Shown here one piece after another: positions 34,601-42,963 of a DNA stretch of 53,263 bases. The DNA comes from Arcicella aurantiaca. Its GTDB lineage: Bacteria; Bacteroidota; Bacteroidia; Cytophagales; Spirosomataceae. The stretch's first letter is position 1, and each line of letters starts with the position of its first letter. The notes under the pieces are model-generated. The model searched no databases. It saw nothing but the letters and a program-made list of their open reading frames with translations, and was not told the origin of the DNA. Position numbers and translations under genes: made by a program. The stretch lies in contig NZ_QGGO01000038.1 in the NCBI RefSeq assembly GCF_003148625.1, positions 1 to 53,263 of the forward strand, read 5' to 3'.

Positions 34601-35985
34601 CGTTGGGTTTTCTACCAATGGCATTGAGTAGCGGTGCTGGGGCAGAAGTCCAAAAACCTTTGGCTACGGTGGTGATTGGTGGACTGATTACGGCTACTTT
34701 ACTGACGCTGATTGTGTTGCCAATTTTATATTTATTATTAGAGAAAAGTCTAAAAGTAAATAAATCAATTGTTACGACCATTATTTTATTGTTGTTTTTG
34801 GGAGGAAATATCAATGCCCAACAACCTTTAAATTTAAGTCAAGCCATAGAATTAGGACTAAGAAACAACCAACACATCCAAGTTAATGAGCTGAATATCA
34901 AGGCACAAAATCAATTAAGACCAACTGTCAAAGAATTGCCAAAAGCAAAGATAAACGCCATGTTGGGGCAATACAATACCCGAAGTTTTGACCAAAATTA
35001 TAGCATTTCGCAAGAATTTAGTCCTTTCTTATTTCAAGCAAAAAAGGAGTTAATTAACGCCAATATCAAAAAAAGTGAACTGGAATTATTGCTAACAAAG
35101 CAAGATATTACCGCCCAAATTCGCCAATCTTGGAATGCCATTTTGTATTGGTCAGCCGTGAATGAATTATTACTGAAACAAGAAGAATATTTACAGATTT
35201 TTGTCAAATCAGCAAGTCTAAAATTTACAACAGGTGAGAGCAATCTTTTAGAAAAAACCACCGCTGAAACCCAACAACAAGAATCCATCCAAATCAGGAA
35301 ACAAAACGAAGGCATGATTTTACGAGAGAAAATCAAACTCAAAAGCATTCTCAATTGGAAAGAAGATTTTGTATTGACTGAAAACAGTTTTGTTCCTGCC
35401 AAAGCCTTGTATGCTGATTCGGTTTTCCTCAATCAAACGCCTGTGTTAGCACTTGCTATGCAACAAATTGAGCTTGCCAATGCCAATAAAAACGTTGAAA
35501 AAGCCCTGAGAAAACCCGATTTTACGGTAGGGTATTTTTTGCAATCACTCACGGGTAATCAAGACATTGAAGGACAAAGTTTTTATTATAATGGTGTTCC
35601 CCGTTTTCAAGGCGTTAATCTCGGTATCAGTATTCCACTATTTGACAAAGCAAGCAAAGCTAAAATTCAAGCCGCTGAAACAATAATTTTAGGACAACAA
35701 AAAAATGCTGAATACCTTAAAAATCAACTCAGTAGCCAGTTACTCCAACAAATTGAAGAGCAAAAGGTCAATCAATCCTTGATAGATTATTACACCAAAA
35801 CGGCTTTGCCTAATGCAGAAACGATTGGGAATAATGCCAAAAAAGCCTTCCAAAATGGCGAAATTGGTTATGTGGAATACTTGCAAAGTTTAGATACGGT
35901 GTTGAAAATTCAGCAGAATTACCTCAACGCCGTTAATCAATTCAATCAAAATAATATCAATATTCAATATTTATTGAACAATTAA
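31654..35985 (+). CDS. cusA: CusA/CzcA heavy-metal RND permease fused to a TolC-like outer-membrane domain
   Basis: 1,443 residues against about 1,040 for CusA alone. Residues 1 to about 1,025 are a complete heavy-metal RND pump: MLDKIIHFSINNKFIVGLFT, PIDALPDITNNQVQV, the proton-relay segment MSLGAIDFGLIVDGAVIIVE and the GKMFKPMAQTVSFAILGAF segment. A segment that reads like a signal peptide (about 1,030-1,055, SIVTTIILLLFLGGNINA) joins it to a TolC/CusC-like coiled-coil domain (LSQAIELGLRNNQHIQVNEL to the end). It exports Cu(I)/Ag(I)-type ions with the adaptor 12 bases downstream. Confidence 0.88.
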   Translation: MLDKIIHFSINNKFIVGLFTLALVLVGIYNLSRLPIDALPDITNNQVQVITTAPTLATQEVEQFITYPIEQTMKTIPKIVEMRSFSRFGLSVITLVFEENVDIYWARQQMSEKLKDAERLIPKGTGIPELAPISTGLGEIYQYVIYAKKGFETQFDASKLRSIQDWVVKPQLLGTAGIAEVTTLGGSLKQYEIAVQPDRLKSMNVTITDIFEALEKNNENTGGAYIDKQPYVYFIRALGMVKNIPDIEKIVVKTNNGIPILVRDVAKVQEGSALRYGAVTKDGKGEVVGGMVLMLKGENSSAVVNRTKAKVEQIRKSLPEGVALEPFIDRTKLVNHAIGTVESNLLEGALIVIFVLVLLLGNWRAGLIVASVIPLALLFAVIMMNLFGVSGNLMSLGAIDFGLIVDGAVIIVEAVIHRLHQNKEGNLDSQQMDDEVLHAATKIRSSAAFGEIIILIVYLPILALVGTEGKMFKPMAQTVSFAILGAFILSLTYVPMASALFLSKTISHKKNISDKIIDFVERFYRPILEKALQLKALVLSISVALFLIALLVFSRMGGEFIPTLEEGDYAINFRIANGSSLSMSIETSTQLEKILKNKFPEVVEVVAKIGSAEIPTDPMPIETGDLIIILKDKKEWTTTQDFYELAEMMKEEMEQIPGVGFEVSQPIQMRFNELMTGVRSDVAIKIFGEDLEKLAATANNAIGLIGNIEGVADIKAEQVTGMPQITVRYNPDKMALYGLNVGDLNKVVRTGFAGEATGVVYEGEKRYDLVVRLDKDFRQDISNVKNIFISLPSGNQIPLEQVADVNFEQGPAQISREDGRRRIVIGLNVRGRDVKSVVNDIQAKLDKKLKLPEGYYVTYGGQFENLVEANKRLAVAVPVALLLIFILLFFTFKSVKQSLLIFTAIPLSAIGGVFALWLRGMPFSISAGIGFIALFGVAVLNGIVLIGYFNQLKAEGWDDILERIKEGTKVRLRPVVMTAAVASLGFLPMALSSGAGAEVQKPLATVVIGGLITATLLTLIVLPILYLLLEKSLKVNKSIVTTIILLLFLGGNINAQQPLNLSQAIELGLRNNQHIQVNELNIKAQNQLRPTVKELPKAKINAMLGQYNTRSFDQNYSISQEFSPFLFQAKKELINANIKKSELELLLTKQDITAQIRQSWNAILYWSAVNELLLKQEEYLQIFVKSASLKFTTGESNLLEKTTAETQQQESIQIRKQNEGMILREKIKLKSILNWKEDFVLTENSFVPAKALYADSVFLNQTPVLALAMQQIELANANKNVEKALRKPDFTVGYFLQSLTGNQDIEGQSFYYNGVPRFQGVNLGISIPLFDKASKAKIQAAETIILGQQKNAEYLKNQLSSQLLQQIEEQKVNQSLIDYYTKTALPNAETIGNNAKKAFQNGEIGYVEYLQSLDTVLKIQQNYLNAVNQFNQNNINIQYLLNN

Positions 35986-35996
35986 AAAAATAGAAC

Positions 35997-37229
35997 ATGA
36001 AATTTAATCATCATATCATAAAATATAGTGCTGTACTTTTTGTAATCATCAGTATTTTATCCTGTCAAAAAAGTACCGAAACCACCACAATCGAAGAACA
36101 TCACCAAGACGAAAAAGGGACGGTTGAACTTACCCAAGCACAGGTGAAAGCATCACAAATTATCTTGGGAAATTTTGAACGGAAAAACCTGAGTGAAGTC
36201 GTTACTGCTAATGGATATACCAAATTACCCCCTCAAAATCAGGCAGATGTGTCGGTTTTTATGGCAGGAATTATTAAATCCATTGCTGTGATAGAAGGAC
36301 AATATGTAAAAAAAGGACAAAATTTAGCTACTTTTCAAAGCATAGAATATAATAATCTGCGTTTGCAGAAAGCAAAATTAACCGAAGAAATACAACAGGC
36401 TAAGGTAACGAAAGAGTATTTAAGCATAGATTTCAACCGTCAAAAAGAATTGAGTGAAGAAAACATAACGGCTAAGAAAATCTTTCAAAAAATAAGTGCC
36501 GACTTTGAAGCCATTAAAAGTAAAATTGAAAATTTAGAACACCAAATCAAGATTTTAGAACAGACTATTTCACTTAGTGGAAAAGAAAATTCTACCTCCA
36601 TTGCGATTTTAGCCCCTATTTCGGGTTATATCACAGCAGTAAATGTAAAAATTGGAAGTAGTGTAGCTCCAAACACTTCTCTATTTTCAATCGTGGATAA
36701 TTCCAAAATGCACGTTGATTTATTGGTGTATGAAAAAGACCTTTTTAAAATTAAAGTAGGGCAAAATGTACGTTTTGTGCTGACCAATCGAGGAAATCAA
36801 GAAATTATGGGCAATATTTTTAGCATTGGTCAAGCCTTTCAAAATGAAACGAAATCAGTAGCGGTTCATGCAGATATTAACAACCATAAAGCAGGTCTCA
36901 TTTCGGGAATGTATGTAAGTGCCTTAATTGATATTGGTAAAAATGACGTAAACACCTTGCCTATTGATGCCGTAGTGAAAGCAGAAGGGACGACATTTAT
37001 TTTTATTCAAGATGTTGAAGCGACAAAAGGCAAAGAAGAAAAAGAAAGTAATGAACAAAAAGAAGGCGTACATTTTAAGCGAATTGAAGTAAAAACGGGA
37101 ACAGCCCAATTAGGGTTTATTCAAGTTAGCCCTCTTCAAGAAATCCCATCGGGAGCAAAAATTGTATTAAAAGGTTCGTATTATTTACAATCATCCATTG
37201 CCAATGCCGAAGGTGGCGATGAACATTAA
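35997..37229 (+). CDS. cusB: CusB-type periplasmic adaptor
   Basis: 410 residues: lipoprotein signal ending at Cys23 (VIISILSCQKS), then a His/Glu-rich start (IEEHHQDEKG), lipoyl half-motifs (IKSIAVIEGQYVKKGQNLAT and SIAILAPISGYITAVNVKIG), a helical hairpin between them, a beta-barrel domain and a membrane-proximal domain. A highly charged insertion (ATKGKEEKESNEQKEG) lies near the C-terminus. It joins the CusA pump to its outer-membrane part and may pass metal to it. Translated 12 bases after the pump gene. Confidence 0.85.
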   Translation: MKFNHHIIKYSAVLFVIISILSCQKSTETTTIEEHHQDEKGTVELTQAQVKASQIILGNFERKNLSEVVTANGYTKLPPQNQADVSVFMAGIIKSIAVIEGQYVKKGQNLATFQSIEYNNLRLQKAKLTEEIQQAKVTKEYLSIDFNRQKELSEENITAKKIFQKISADFEAIKSKIENLEHQIKILEQTISLSGKENSTSIAILAPISGYITAVNVKIGSSVAPNTSLFSIVDNSKMHVDLLVYEKDLFKIKVGQNVRFVLTNRGNQEIMGNIFSIGQAFQNETKSVAVHADINNHKAGLISGMYVSALIDIGKNDVNTLPIDAVVKAEGTTFIFIQDVEATKGKEEKESNEQKEGVHFKRIEVKTGTAQLGFIQVSPLQEIPSGAKIVLKGSYYLQSSIANAEGGDEH

Positions 37230-37320
37230 GGTAAATCAAAAGGTAATATTTTTCTTCGTAATCTATATTTAATAATTAATGTGTACCTAATAATATTTTT
37301 AGATTAGCCTAAAAACGTTA

Positions 37321-37328
37321 TACATTTG
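37321..37328 (+). promoter_or_regulatory. -7 box TACATTTG of the cytochrome operon
   Basis: This matches TAnnTTTG and lies 27 bases before the ATG at 37355, in the 125-base gap after cusB. It implies a separate promoter for the di-heme/Rieske/porin genes. Confidence 0.55.
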
Positions 37329-37354
37329 CATATAAATTTTAATTAGGATAGAAT

Positions 37355-38548
37355 ATGAAAGTAAAATATTACCTTTTCATCTTAACATTGGGCATTTTTT
37401 TTACAACCGCTTGCGAGGCACTTTTGCCCGTTTCACCCACTGAGGATGAAGTTTTAGATGGAACAATCGCAGCATTGAATACCGCAGAAACGGCTCAACA
37501 TTTACGGGGAGATATTGCCTTTACAAAGGTTTTTACCTCCGTAACAGGTCTGGGACCCATATTTGTATCCAATTCATGTGTAAGTTGTCATGCTGGCGAT
37601 GGTAAGGGACATCCCTCTGCCAGTTTGATTCGTTTTGGGCAAACCGATGAAACAGGCAATCAGTTTCTGACAATGGGAGGTCCTCAATTGCAACATCAAG
37701 CCCTAATAGGTTTTATGCCCGAAACCCTACCTTTGGGGGCTTCACATTCTACTTTTGTTGCTCCAATAAATACAGGGTTAGGTTTTTTAGAAGCAGTTTC
37801 CGATGCTGATATATTGGCATTAGCTGACCCTGATGATAAAGATAATGATGGTATTTCTGGCGTTGTTAATTGGATTGAATTGCCCGATTTTGTAAAACCA
37901 ATGCCCAATGCCATTAGCAAAGATGGTAAATATATAGGTCGTTTTGGCAGAAAAGCAGGGGCATACAATCTATTCAATCAAGCGGTGAATGCCTATAATC
38001 AAGATATGGGAATTGTGAGTTCTTTTTCACCCATCGACGCTTATAGCGGTAAAGAGTCTGACCCCGAAGTAAGTAATGCCGAAATTGCAGATATTGTGCA
38101 ATACATACAAACGCTCAAAGCTCCCATTCAAAGAGGGGCTGAAATGGCAGACATAAAAATGGGAAAGCAACTTTTTATGAGTATTCAATGCGGTGCTTGC
38201 CATCAGCCAAGTATGAAAACTAATAGTTCGACTATTGCAGGATTATCCAACAAAACATTTAGTCCTTATACCGATTTATTGATGCACGACATGGGGAAAG
38301 TCTTAGACGATAACTATACCGAAGGTTCTGCCAAAACCTATGAATGGCGAACAACGCCACTTTGGGGATTAGGATTGGCTAAAAATTCGCAAGGAGGAAA
38401 ATACTATTTAATGCACGACGGGAGAGCAAAAAGCATTGAAGAAGCCATCAATCTACATGGTGGAGAATCCCAAAAAAGCAAGGCAAAATATACCGCTTTG
38501 AGCAATACAGAAAAACAACAATTATTAGCCTTTTTAGAAAGCCTTTAA
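37355..38548 (+). CDS. Di-heme c-type cytochrome oxidoreductase (DUF1111 type)
   Basis: 397 residues with a signal sequence and lipobox-like ending (FFTTACEALLP). Two haem-binding motifs are present: CVSCH at 75-79 and CGACH at 279-283. The spacing, the DGISG/GRFGRKAG region near 170-205 and the LWGLGLA...MHDGRAKSIEEAI end match the di-haem oxidoreductase family. A periplasmic redox enzyme is expected, with substrate unknown; thiol or metal oxidation is possible. The Rieske gene begins 2 bases after its stop. Confidence 0.8.
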   Translation: MKVKYYLFILTLGIFFTTACEALLPVSPTEDEVLDGTIAALNTAETAQHLRGDIAFTKVFTSVTGLGPIFVSNSCVSCHAGDGKGHPSASLIRFGQTDETGNQFLTMGGPQLQHQALIGFMPETLPLGASHSTFVAPINTGLGFLEAVSDADILALADPDDKDNDGISGVVNWIELPDFVKPMPNAISKDGKYIGRFGRKAGAYNLFNQAVNAYNQDMGIVSSFSPIDAYSGKESDPEVSNAEIADIVQYIQTLKAPIQRGAEMADIKMGKQLFMSIQCGACHQPSMKTNSSTIAGLSNKTFSPYTDLLMHDMGKVLDDNYTEGSAKTYEWRTTPLWGLGLAKNSQGGKYYLMHDGRAKSIEEAINLHGGESQKSKAKYTALSNTEKQQLLAFLESL

Positions 38549-38549
38549 C

Positions 38550-38993
38550 ATGGAAAGACGTGATTTTATTCGTACAAATTGCCTCGCTTGTCTTGGTTGG
38601 AGTACCATCTTAACTACCCTAACAGGTTGTATTTCAGCTTACTATGCCAAACAAGTTGATTTTAAACAAAACAATTTAATTGTCAAAAAGAGCGAGTTTG
38701 TTGAAATCAAAAAAGATAAAAAAATAATCCGTAATGTCATTGTAGCAAAATACGAAAAATTAGGTTTTCCAATTGCTCTTTTTCGTTTGGGCGAAGAACA
38801 ATATTCAGCCGTTTATTTGGAATGTACCCACCAAGGCAACGAAGTACAACCACACGGAGACTATTTAGTTTGTGAAGGACACGGAAGCGAGTTTGATAAT
38901 AAAGGAAAAGTAACGCAAGGGCCAGCCGAAAAACCTTTAAGAACCTTTATGGTTAAAACCGACCAAGAAAATATTTACATTGATTTATCGTAA
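38550..38993 (+). CDS. Rieske [2Fe-2S] protein
   Basis: 147 residues. A Tat-like/lipoprotein start (MERRDFIRTNCLACLGW ... LTGC) is followed by a Rieske fold with Cys92-Thr-His94 and Cys108-Glu-Gly-His111, the complete cluster ligand set. The AEKPLRTFMVKTDQENIYID end is typical. It is likely a periplasmic electron carrier for the di-haem enzyme; the two genes are 2 bases apart and the stop overlaps the porin start by one base. Confidence 0.85.
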   Translation: MERRDFIRTNCLACLGWSTILTTLTGCISAYYAKQVDFKQNNLIVKKSEFVEIKKDKKIIRNVIVAKYEKLGFPIALFRLGEEQYSAVYLECTHQGNEVQPHGDYLVCEGHGSEFDNKGKVTQGPAEKPLRTFMVKTDQENIYIDLS

Positions 38994-40233
38994 TGAAGAT
39001 GAAAAAATATCAACTATTATCTGTACTATTAGTGTTTTGTCAATTTGTTTATGCTCAGACAGATACAACAATTTTTAGACGAAAAGTGGTCTTAGATTCT
39101 GCCCAAAATGGGATGAATATGGATGCCGTTTATAATCGACCTTTCCTCCAAATTGGGCGTACACCTCTGGGCATAGGAGGATATGCCGAAATGAACACCA
39201 ATTATGCCGTTACTGATGGAAAAGGTGAAGGTTTTTCTTTTCAAATGAGACGAATGACCCTATTTTTGGGCGGGAGCTTGCACCGAAAAATTAAATTTAT
39301 GTCCGAAATTGAGTTTGAAGACGGCACAAAAGAAATTAATATTGAATTTGCTGCCCTTGATTTTCAATTCAATAATTTGGTTAATTTTCGAGCAGGAATA
39401 ATCATGAATCCGATTGGAGCATTCAACCAAAACCATGATGGTCCAAAATGGGAATTTAGCGACCGCCCCATTTCAGCAACGCAAATGCTCCCTGCCACTT
39501 TTAGTAATGTAGGCATGGGTTTTTATGGTAAAAAATATGCCAAACAATGGGTTTTCGCCTATGAAGCCTATTTAACCAATGGTTTTGACGATACCATTAT
39601 TGACAACCAAGCCAGCCGAACCTCTTTACCTGCTGCCAAAGCGAACAAAAATCGTTTTGAAGAAAGTAGCAATGGACAACCGCTTTTTACGGGAAAAATA
39701 GCCATTAGAAATCGAAAAATAGGAGAATTGGGACTTTCGTATATGGGTGGCGTTTACAATAAATTTCAAGACGATGGGATGGTTTTATTTTAGATGAAAA
39801 AAGAGCCGTAAAAGTATTCGCCTTAGATTTTAATACAACCATCAAAAAAACAAAAACCTTCATTACAGCCGAATGGGCTTGGGTAAATGTTGATTTACCG
39901 CCAAATTATACGGTACAATTTGGTAGAAAACAAAGTGGGGGTTTCATTGATATTGTTCAACCCATTTACAAAAAGCCATTAGTGGGCTTTCCAAATTCAG
40001 TTTTGAGTTTTGCCTGTCGTTTTGAACAAGTAGATTGGAATGTAGGGATATTTAAAGAAACAGGCGATAATATTTACGATGAAGTATTTTCTATTATGCC
40101 AGCCCTCAGTTGGCGACCCATTCCATCAACTGTCATTCGTTTTAGCTATCGTTATCAAAAACAGTGGGATATTTTGGGTAATCCCCCAGCCCGTACAGGA
40201 GCATTTCAGTTAGGCGTTTCGAGTTATTTTTAA
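38993..40233 (+). pseudogene. Outer-membrane porin-like protein with a 5-bp duplication frameshift
   Basis: The first frame (38993-39793) encodes a signal peptide (YQLLSVLLVFCQFVYAQ) and a beta-barrel resembling phosphate-selective porin O/P. It stops after QDDGMVLF. Continuation lies in another frame (GFILDEKRAVKVFALDFNTT to QLGVSSYF at 40233). At the junction GATGG is tandemly duplicated (39773-39777, 39778-39782); removing one copy restores a continuous frame of about 410 residues. The duplication could be a sequencing error, a mutation or a reversible slip. The gene is the last of the cytochrome operon. Confidence 0.8.
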
Positions 40234-40287
40234 GCGTATGTTCTGGAATTACAACTTATTGATAATAAATGAGATAAAAGCGATTTG

Positions 40288-40375
40288 TAACATAGACTCA
40301 GCCAATTTAGCTAACCAAAGCTTCTTTCGACCTGCCAACGTTTTTTTGTGGAATAAACCCTTTCGTTGATTCTGG
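40288..40375 (-). pseudogene. IS5-type transposase remnant
   Basis: On the minus strand, fragments ESTKGFIPQKK and, in a shifted frame, KKRWQVERSFG followed by an in-frame stop and LNWLS resemble the end of IS5-group DDE transposases (RWxVERSFGWLN). A Trp-to-stop change and a frameshift mark decay. Nothing else coding is seen in 40234-40420. Confidence 0.55.
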
Positions 40376-40420
40376 TTTTTGTGCAATTTCAAACTCCCAC
40401 TTATAGGTTATTCAATATAT

Positions 40421-40473
40421 TAGACTTCCTGCGAAAGTGTTTTACGACTTAAAACACTTTCGCAGGAAGTCTA
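40421..40473. repeat. Perfect 24-bp inverted repeat with 5-base loop
   Basis: TAGACTTCCTGCGAAAGTGT then TTTA (40421-40444) is followed by CGACT and the exact reverse complement (40450-40473). It resembles two insertion-sequence ends facing each other with almost nothing between. It lies beside an IS5-type remnant. A transcription terminator is the other reading (TTCTTTAA follows). Confidence 0.65.
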
Positions 40474-40507
40474 TTCTTTAAATGTGCTGTTATAGCCATG
40501 TCTGCTG

Positions 40508-40579
40508 TTATTTTTTAACCTTTGACAATAAACCTTCTACTTTCTTTACAATGGCTTTTTGTTCGGAAAAAGGGGGCAT
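40508..40579 (-). pseudogene. hsdS: Type I restriction HsdS C-terminal scrap
   Basis: A 23-residue frame PPFSEQKAIVKKVEGLLSKV matches the conserved end of HsdS specificity subunits (PPLSEQKxIVxKVE). The rest of the gene is not recognisable upstream. It lies near the left side of the par/rep replicon; an hsdR scrap lies on its right side. The stretch 40580-40970 shows nothing else that I can support. Confidence 0.6.
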
Positions 40580-40971
40580 CTTTTAACTTCGTACCATTAA
40601 GTAGTCGAGCAAAAATTTTCGAGTGTTTCAATGGTAATTAGTGCAATCAATGCCCCAATAAGCGATATTTGATAAACACGATAACTTTTGCTCAATCACT
40701 TAAAATTAGCTTGCCCATTTTGTTAAATAGTATTAGGCTCTATTTGAATTTTGCGACAAACTCTTAAGTTTTTTAAAAACCCTTAGAAATAAAAATATCG
40801 CAAATTTCTGATAATCAACCAATTATAAGACTCATTTTAGATTTAATCCAAATGGTGATTTCGCCCAATATTACAACATCACCAAAATATTGATTTTGGT
40901 CAATATAGACAAGATTTAAGATTTTGGAGTCCAAAACAAAAAATAGGAGATTTTGAGGTTTTTGAAAGGAT

Positions 40972-41005
40972 AGGCTAACTTGCTATACAGAAACCAAGTT
41001 AGCCT
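40972..41005 (-). terminator. Hairpin downstream of parB
   Basis: AGGCTAACTTG pairs with CAAGTTAGCCT around a 12-base loop. It lies 53 bases past the parB stop and directly abuts the longer palindrome at 41005. It has no marked T-run, so a terminator function is uncertain. Confidence 0.4.
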
Positions 41006-41037
41006 AATCATAAGTGCAAATTTTGCACTTATGATTA
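41005..41037. repeat. 33-bp palindrome next to parB (candidate parS)
   Basis: TAATCATAAGTGCAAA pairs perfectly with TTTGCACTTATGATTA about a single central base. It begins 20 bases after the parB stop codon. Centromere-like parS sites are often palindromes beside parAB, so this is the best candidate in the window. A parB terminator is the alternative. Confidence 0.55.
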
Positions 41038-41057
41038 AAATGCAGAAAATCAATAAG

Positions 41058-41903
41058 TTATATAAATTTTTTCAATTCTTTTACTTTTTGCACTAATGCT
41101 AAATAATCCGATTTTGTACTTATACTGATAACTAATTTGGCTATTTCTTTTTTCCGATTTATGCTCTCATCGCTTACTTTTACTAAATCAGTTTCATTTT
41201 CCTTAAATGGATTCAGCGAAGTTAATGTTCCAGATTCAATTGTTTCATCTCTACCCAAATTTTGAATATGCGAACGACTCGTATTGATATTACCTGCTAA
41301 AACTTGTTGTTGAAGTTCTGGAGCTAACTTGGCGATTCCTGCCGCAAAATTTCCATCGTTTTTGATTGTTCTTGGACTAACTTTAAATTCAGTAGCTAAA
41401 ATTTCTGAAAAATCACCCTCTTTTTCTGTTCTATCATATTTCCCTTGAATTCCTTTTTCTCGATTATATCTCAAACCTCTAAAGTATGACATTTGCTCAG
41501 GTGTGAGATTACGACGACCTAATTGGTAGTCAATCATATAATCTTTTACCTGCTCAATACTCTCAAATTGTAAGAGAACAATTTTAAAATCAATGGCATA
41601 TTTTTGACAAATTGAATATCTATTATGTCCATCAATTAACACGTAAACCACTTTCTCTGGATTATCAGAATTAGCATCTAAAACCTTCTGAGTTGTTTCC
41701 CAAATAGCTAAAGGGTCTTTACAACCTTGTTTTAAAATATTAGATTCTAAATTCGATAATTCATCTGAAGATAAAGGCGTAATAAACTGTCTAAGTTCTT
41801 CAACAACAACTATTTCTTTTTTTATTTTTTCTAATTCTGAGAACGTAGAATTAGGAAGTTGAGCAGTAACTGATTTTAGTCCTGTCATAAAATCTTTTGC
41901 CAT
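41058..41903 (-). CDS. parB: ParB-like partition protein
   Basis: 281 residues. The ParB/Srx N-terminal domain is recognised by VYVLIDGHNRYSICQKY (the GHNR box, a GxRR variant) near residues 88-104, preceded by ITPLSSDELSNLESNILKQG. A central region (LTPEQMSYFRGLRYNREKG ... EFKVSPRTIKNDGNFAAGI) is an HTH suited to DNA binding. It probably binds parS and works with ParA in plasmid segregation. It starts 11 bases after the parA stop, one operon. Confidence 0.85.
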   Translation of the reverse strand: MAKDFMTGLKSVTAQLPNSTFSELEKIKKEIVVVEELRQFITPLSSDELSNLESNILKQGCKDPLAIWETTQKVLDANSDNPEKVVYVLIDGHNRYSICQKYAIDFKIVLLQFESIEQVKDYMIDYQLGRRNLTPEQMSYFRGLRYNREKGIQGKYDRTEKEGDFSEILATEFKVSPRTIKNDGNFAAGIAKLAPELQQQVLAGNINTSRSHIQNLGRDETIESGTLTSLNPFKENETDLVKVSDESINRKKEIAKLVISISTKSDYLALVQKVKELKKFI

Positions 41904-41914
41904 GATAAAAAATC

Positions 41915-42859
41915 TTAAATTTTTATTACTTCTTTTGTTAATTCCATATATTGATTTGCTGAGCCAGATTTACCCGAATAGGTAAAAATATCTTTCTTGG
42001 CTACTTGAGATTGCTTAATCGTCGTAGAAACATCAATTACAGTATCAAAAATGGTAAAATGAGAATATACTTCTTTGATATGGTCTATCATTCCACGATG
42101 TACACTTTGGTTTTTGTGAACCATCGTGAAAAAAATACCTTTCACCTTTAAAGAATAATTTAGATGCTCTCTTATTTCGAATATTCTATTGAAAAGATTT
42201 TCGACTCCATGATAAGCAGAAGCTTCTGGCTGAATAGGAATCAAACATTCATGTGAAGCCACTAATGCACAGGTGGTTAAGATATTTAAAGATGGCGGGC
42301 AATCAATCAGGATATAATCATATTTATCTAAATACGGTACCAAATTATTGTATAATCGTTTTTCACTTCCGATTGAATTTACTAATTCAGATTCACGATA
42401 TGCCATTTTAATATCCGAAGGCACAATGTGTAATTTTGGCTCAATTTCAATAATTGGCAAAGGTGCTTTATCCAACAATGTCTCTATTAGTTGACTGTCA
42501 GGACGGTGTACGCCAAAACATTGAGATAAATTCCCCTGTGAGTCAATATCAATCATTAAAATTCTATTTCCCATCAATGATAAAGCTTTCCCAATGTTAA
42601 TTGTAGAAGTTGTCTTACCGACCCCTCCTTTATGGTTTACAACCGAAATAATCTTTGCTTTACTAAAAAGCTCATCAGAATATCCATATCCCCGCAATAC
42701 AGGTAATAATTTAGATAAATGATTTTCATTAAGGTTTATGAGTCCACCTTGTGCTTTATAAAGTGTTTTTGAAGGCAATCCAGCTTCTTTCTCAATCTGT
42801 GAGTGATTTAAAGCTGGCTTCATTTGTAAAAAACGAAGAACAATATCTTGAGTTAGCAT
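41915..42859 (-). CDS. parA: ParA partition ATPase with N-terminal HTH
   Basis: 314 residues. Residues 1-60 form an HTH (PALNHSQIEKEAGLPSKTLY), as in P1-type ParA that represses its own operon. The deviant Walker A is KGGVGKTT at 77-84 and the second motif is YDYILIDCPPSLNIL. It drives segregation with ParB. A minus-strand -7 box (TATATTTG, 42879-42886) lies upstream, overlapped by a GATAATTATTTATC near-palindrome that could be the autorepression site. Confidence 0.92.
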   Translation of the reverse strand: MLTQDIVLRFLQMKPALNHSQIEKEAGLPSKTLYKAQGGLINLNENHLSKLLPVLRGYGYSDELFSKAKIISVVNHKGGVGKTTSTINIGKALSLMGNRILMIDIDSQGNLSQCFGVHRPDSQLIETLLDKAPLPIIEIEPKLHIVPSDIKMAYRESELVNSIGSEKRLYNNLVPYLDKYDYILIDCPPSLNILTTCALVASHECLIPIQPEASAYHGVENLFNRIFEIREHLNYSLKVKGIFFTMVHKNQSVHRGMIDHIKEVYSHFTIFDTVIDVSTTIKQSQVAKKDIFTYSGKSGSANQYMELTKEVIKI

Positions 42860-42878
42860 GATAATAGAATATTTTACC

Positions 42879-42886
42879 CAAATATA
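42879..42886 (-). promoter_or_regulatory. -7 box of the parAB operon
   Basis: On the minus strand TATATTTG fits TAnnTTTG and lies 19 bases before the parA ATG. The AT-rich near-palindrome GATAATTATTTATC (42887-42900) sits immediately upstream. Confidence 0.55.
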
Positions 42887-42963
42887 GATAATTATTTATC
42901 ATTTTACACTACAAAAGAACTATTTATATCCTAATAATTATATACACTAAAACTAAAATTGTA

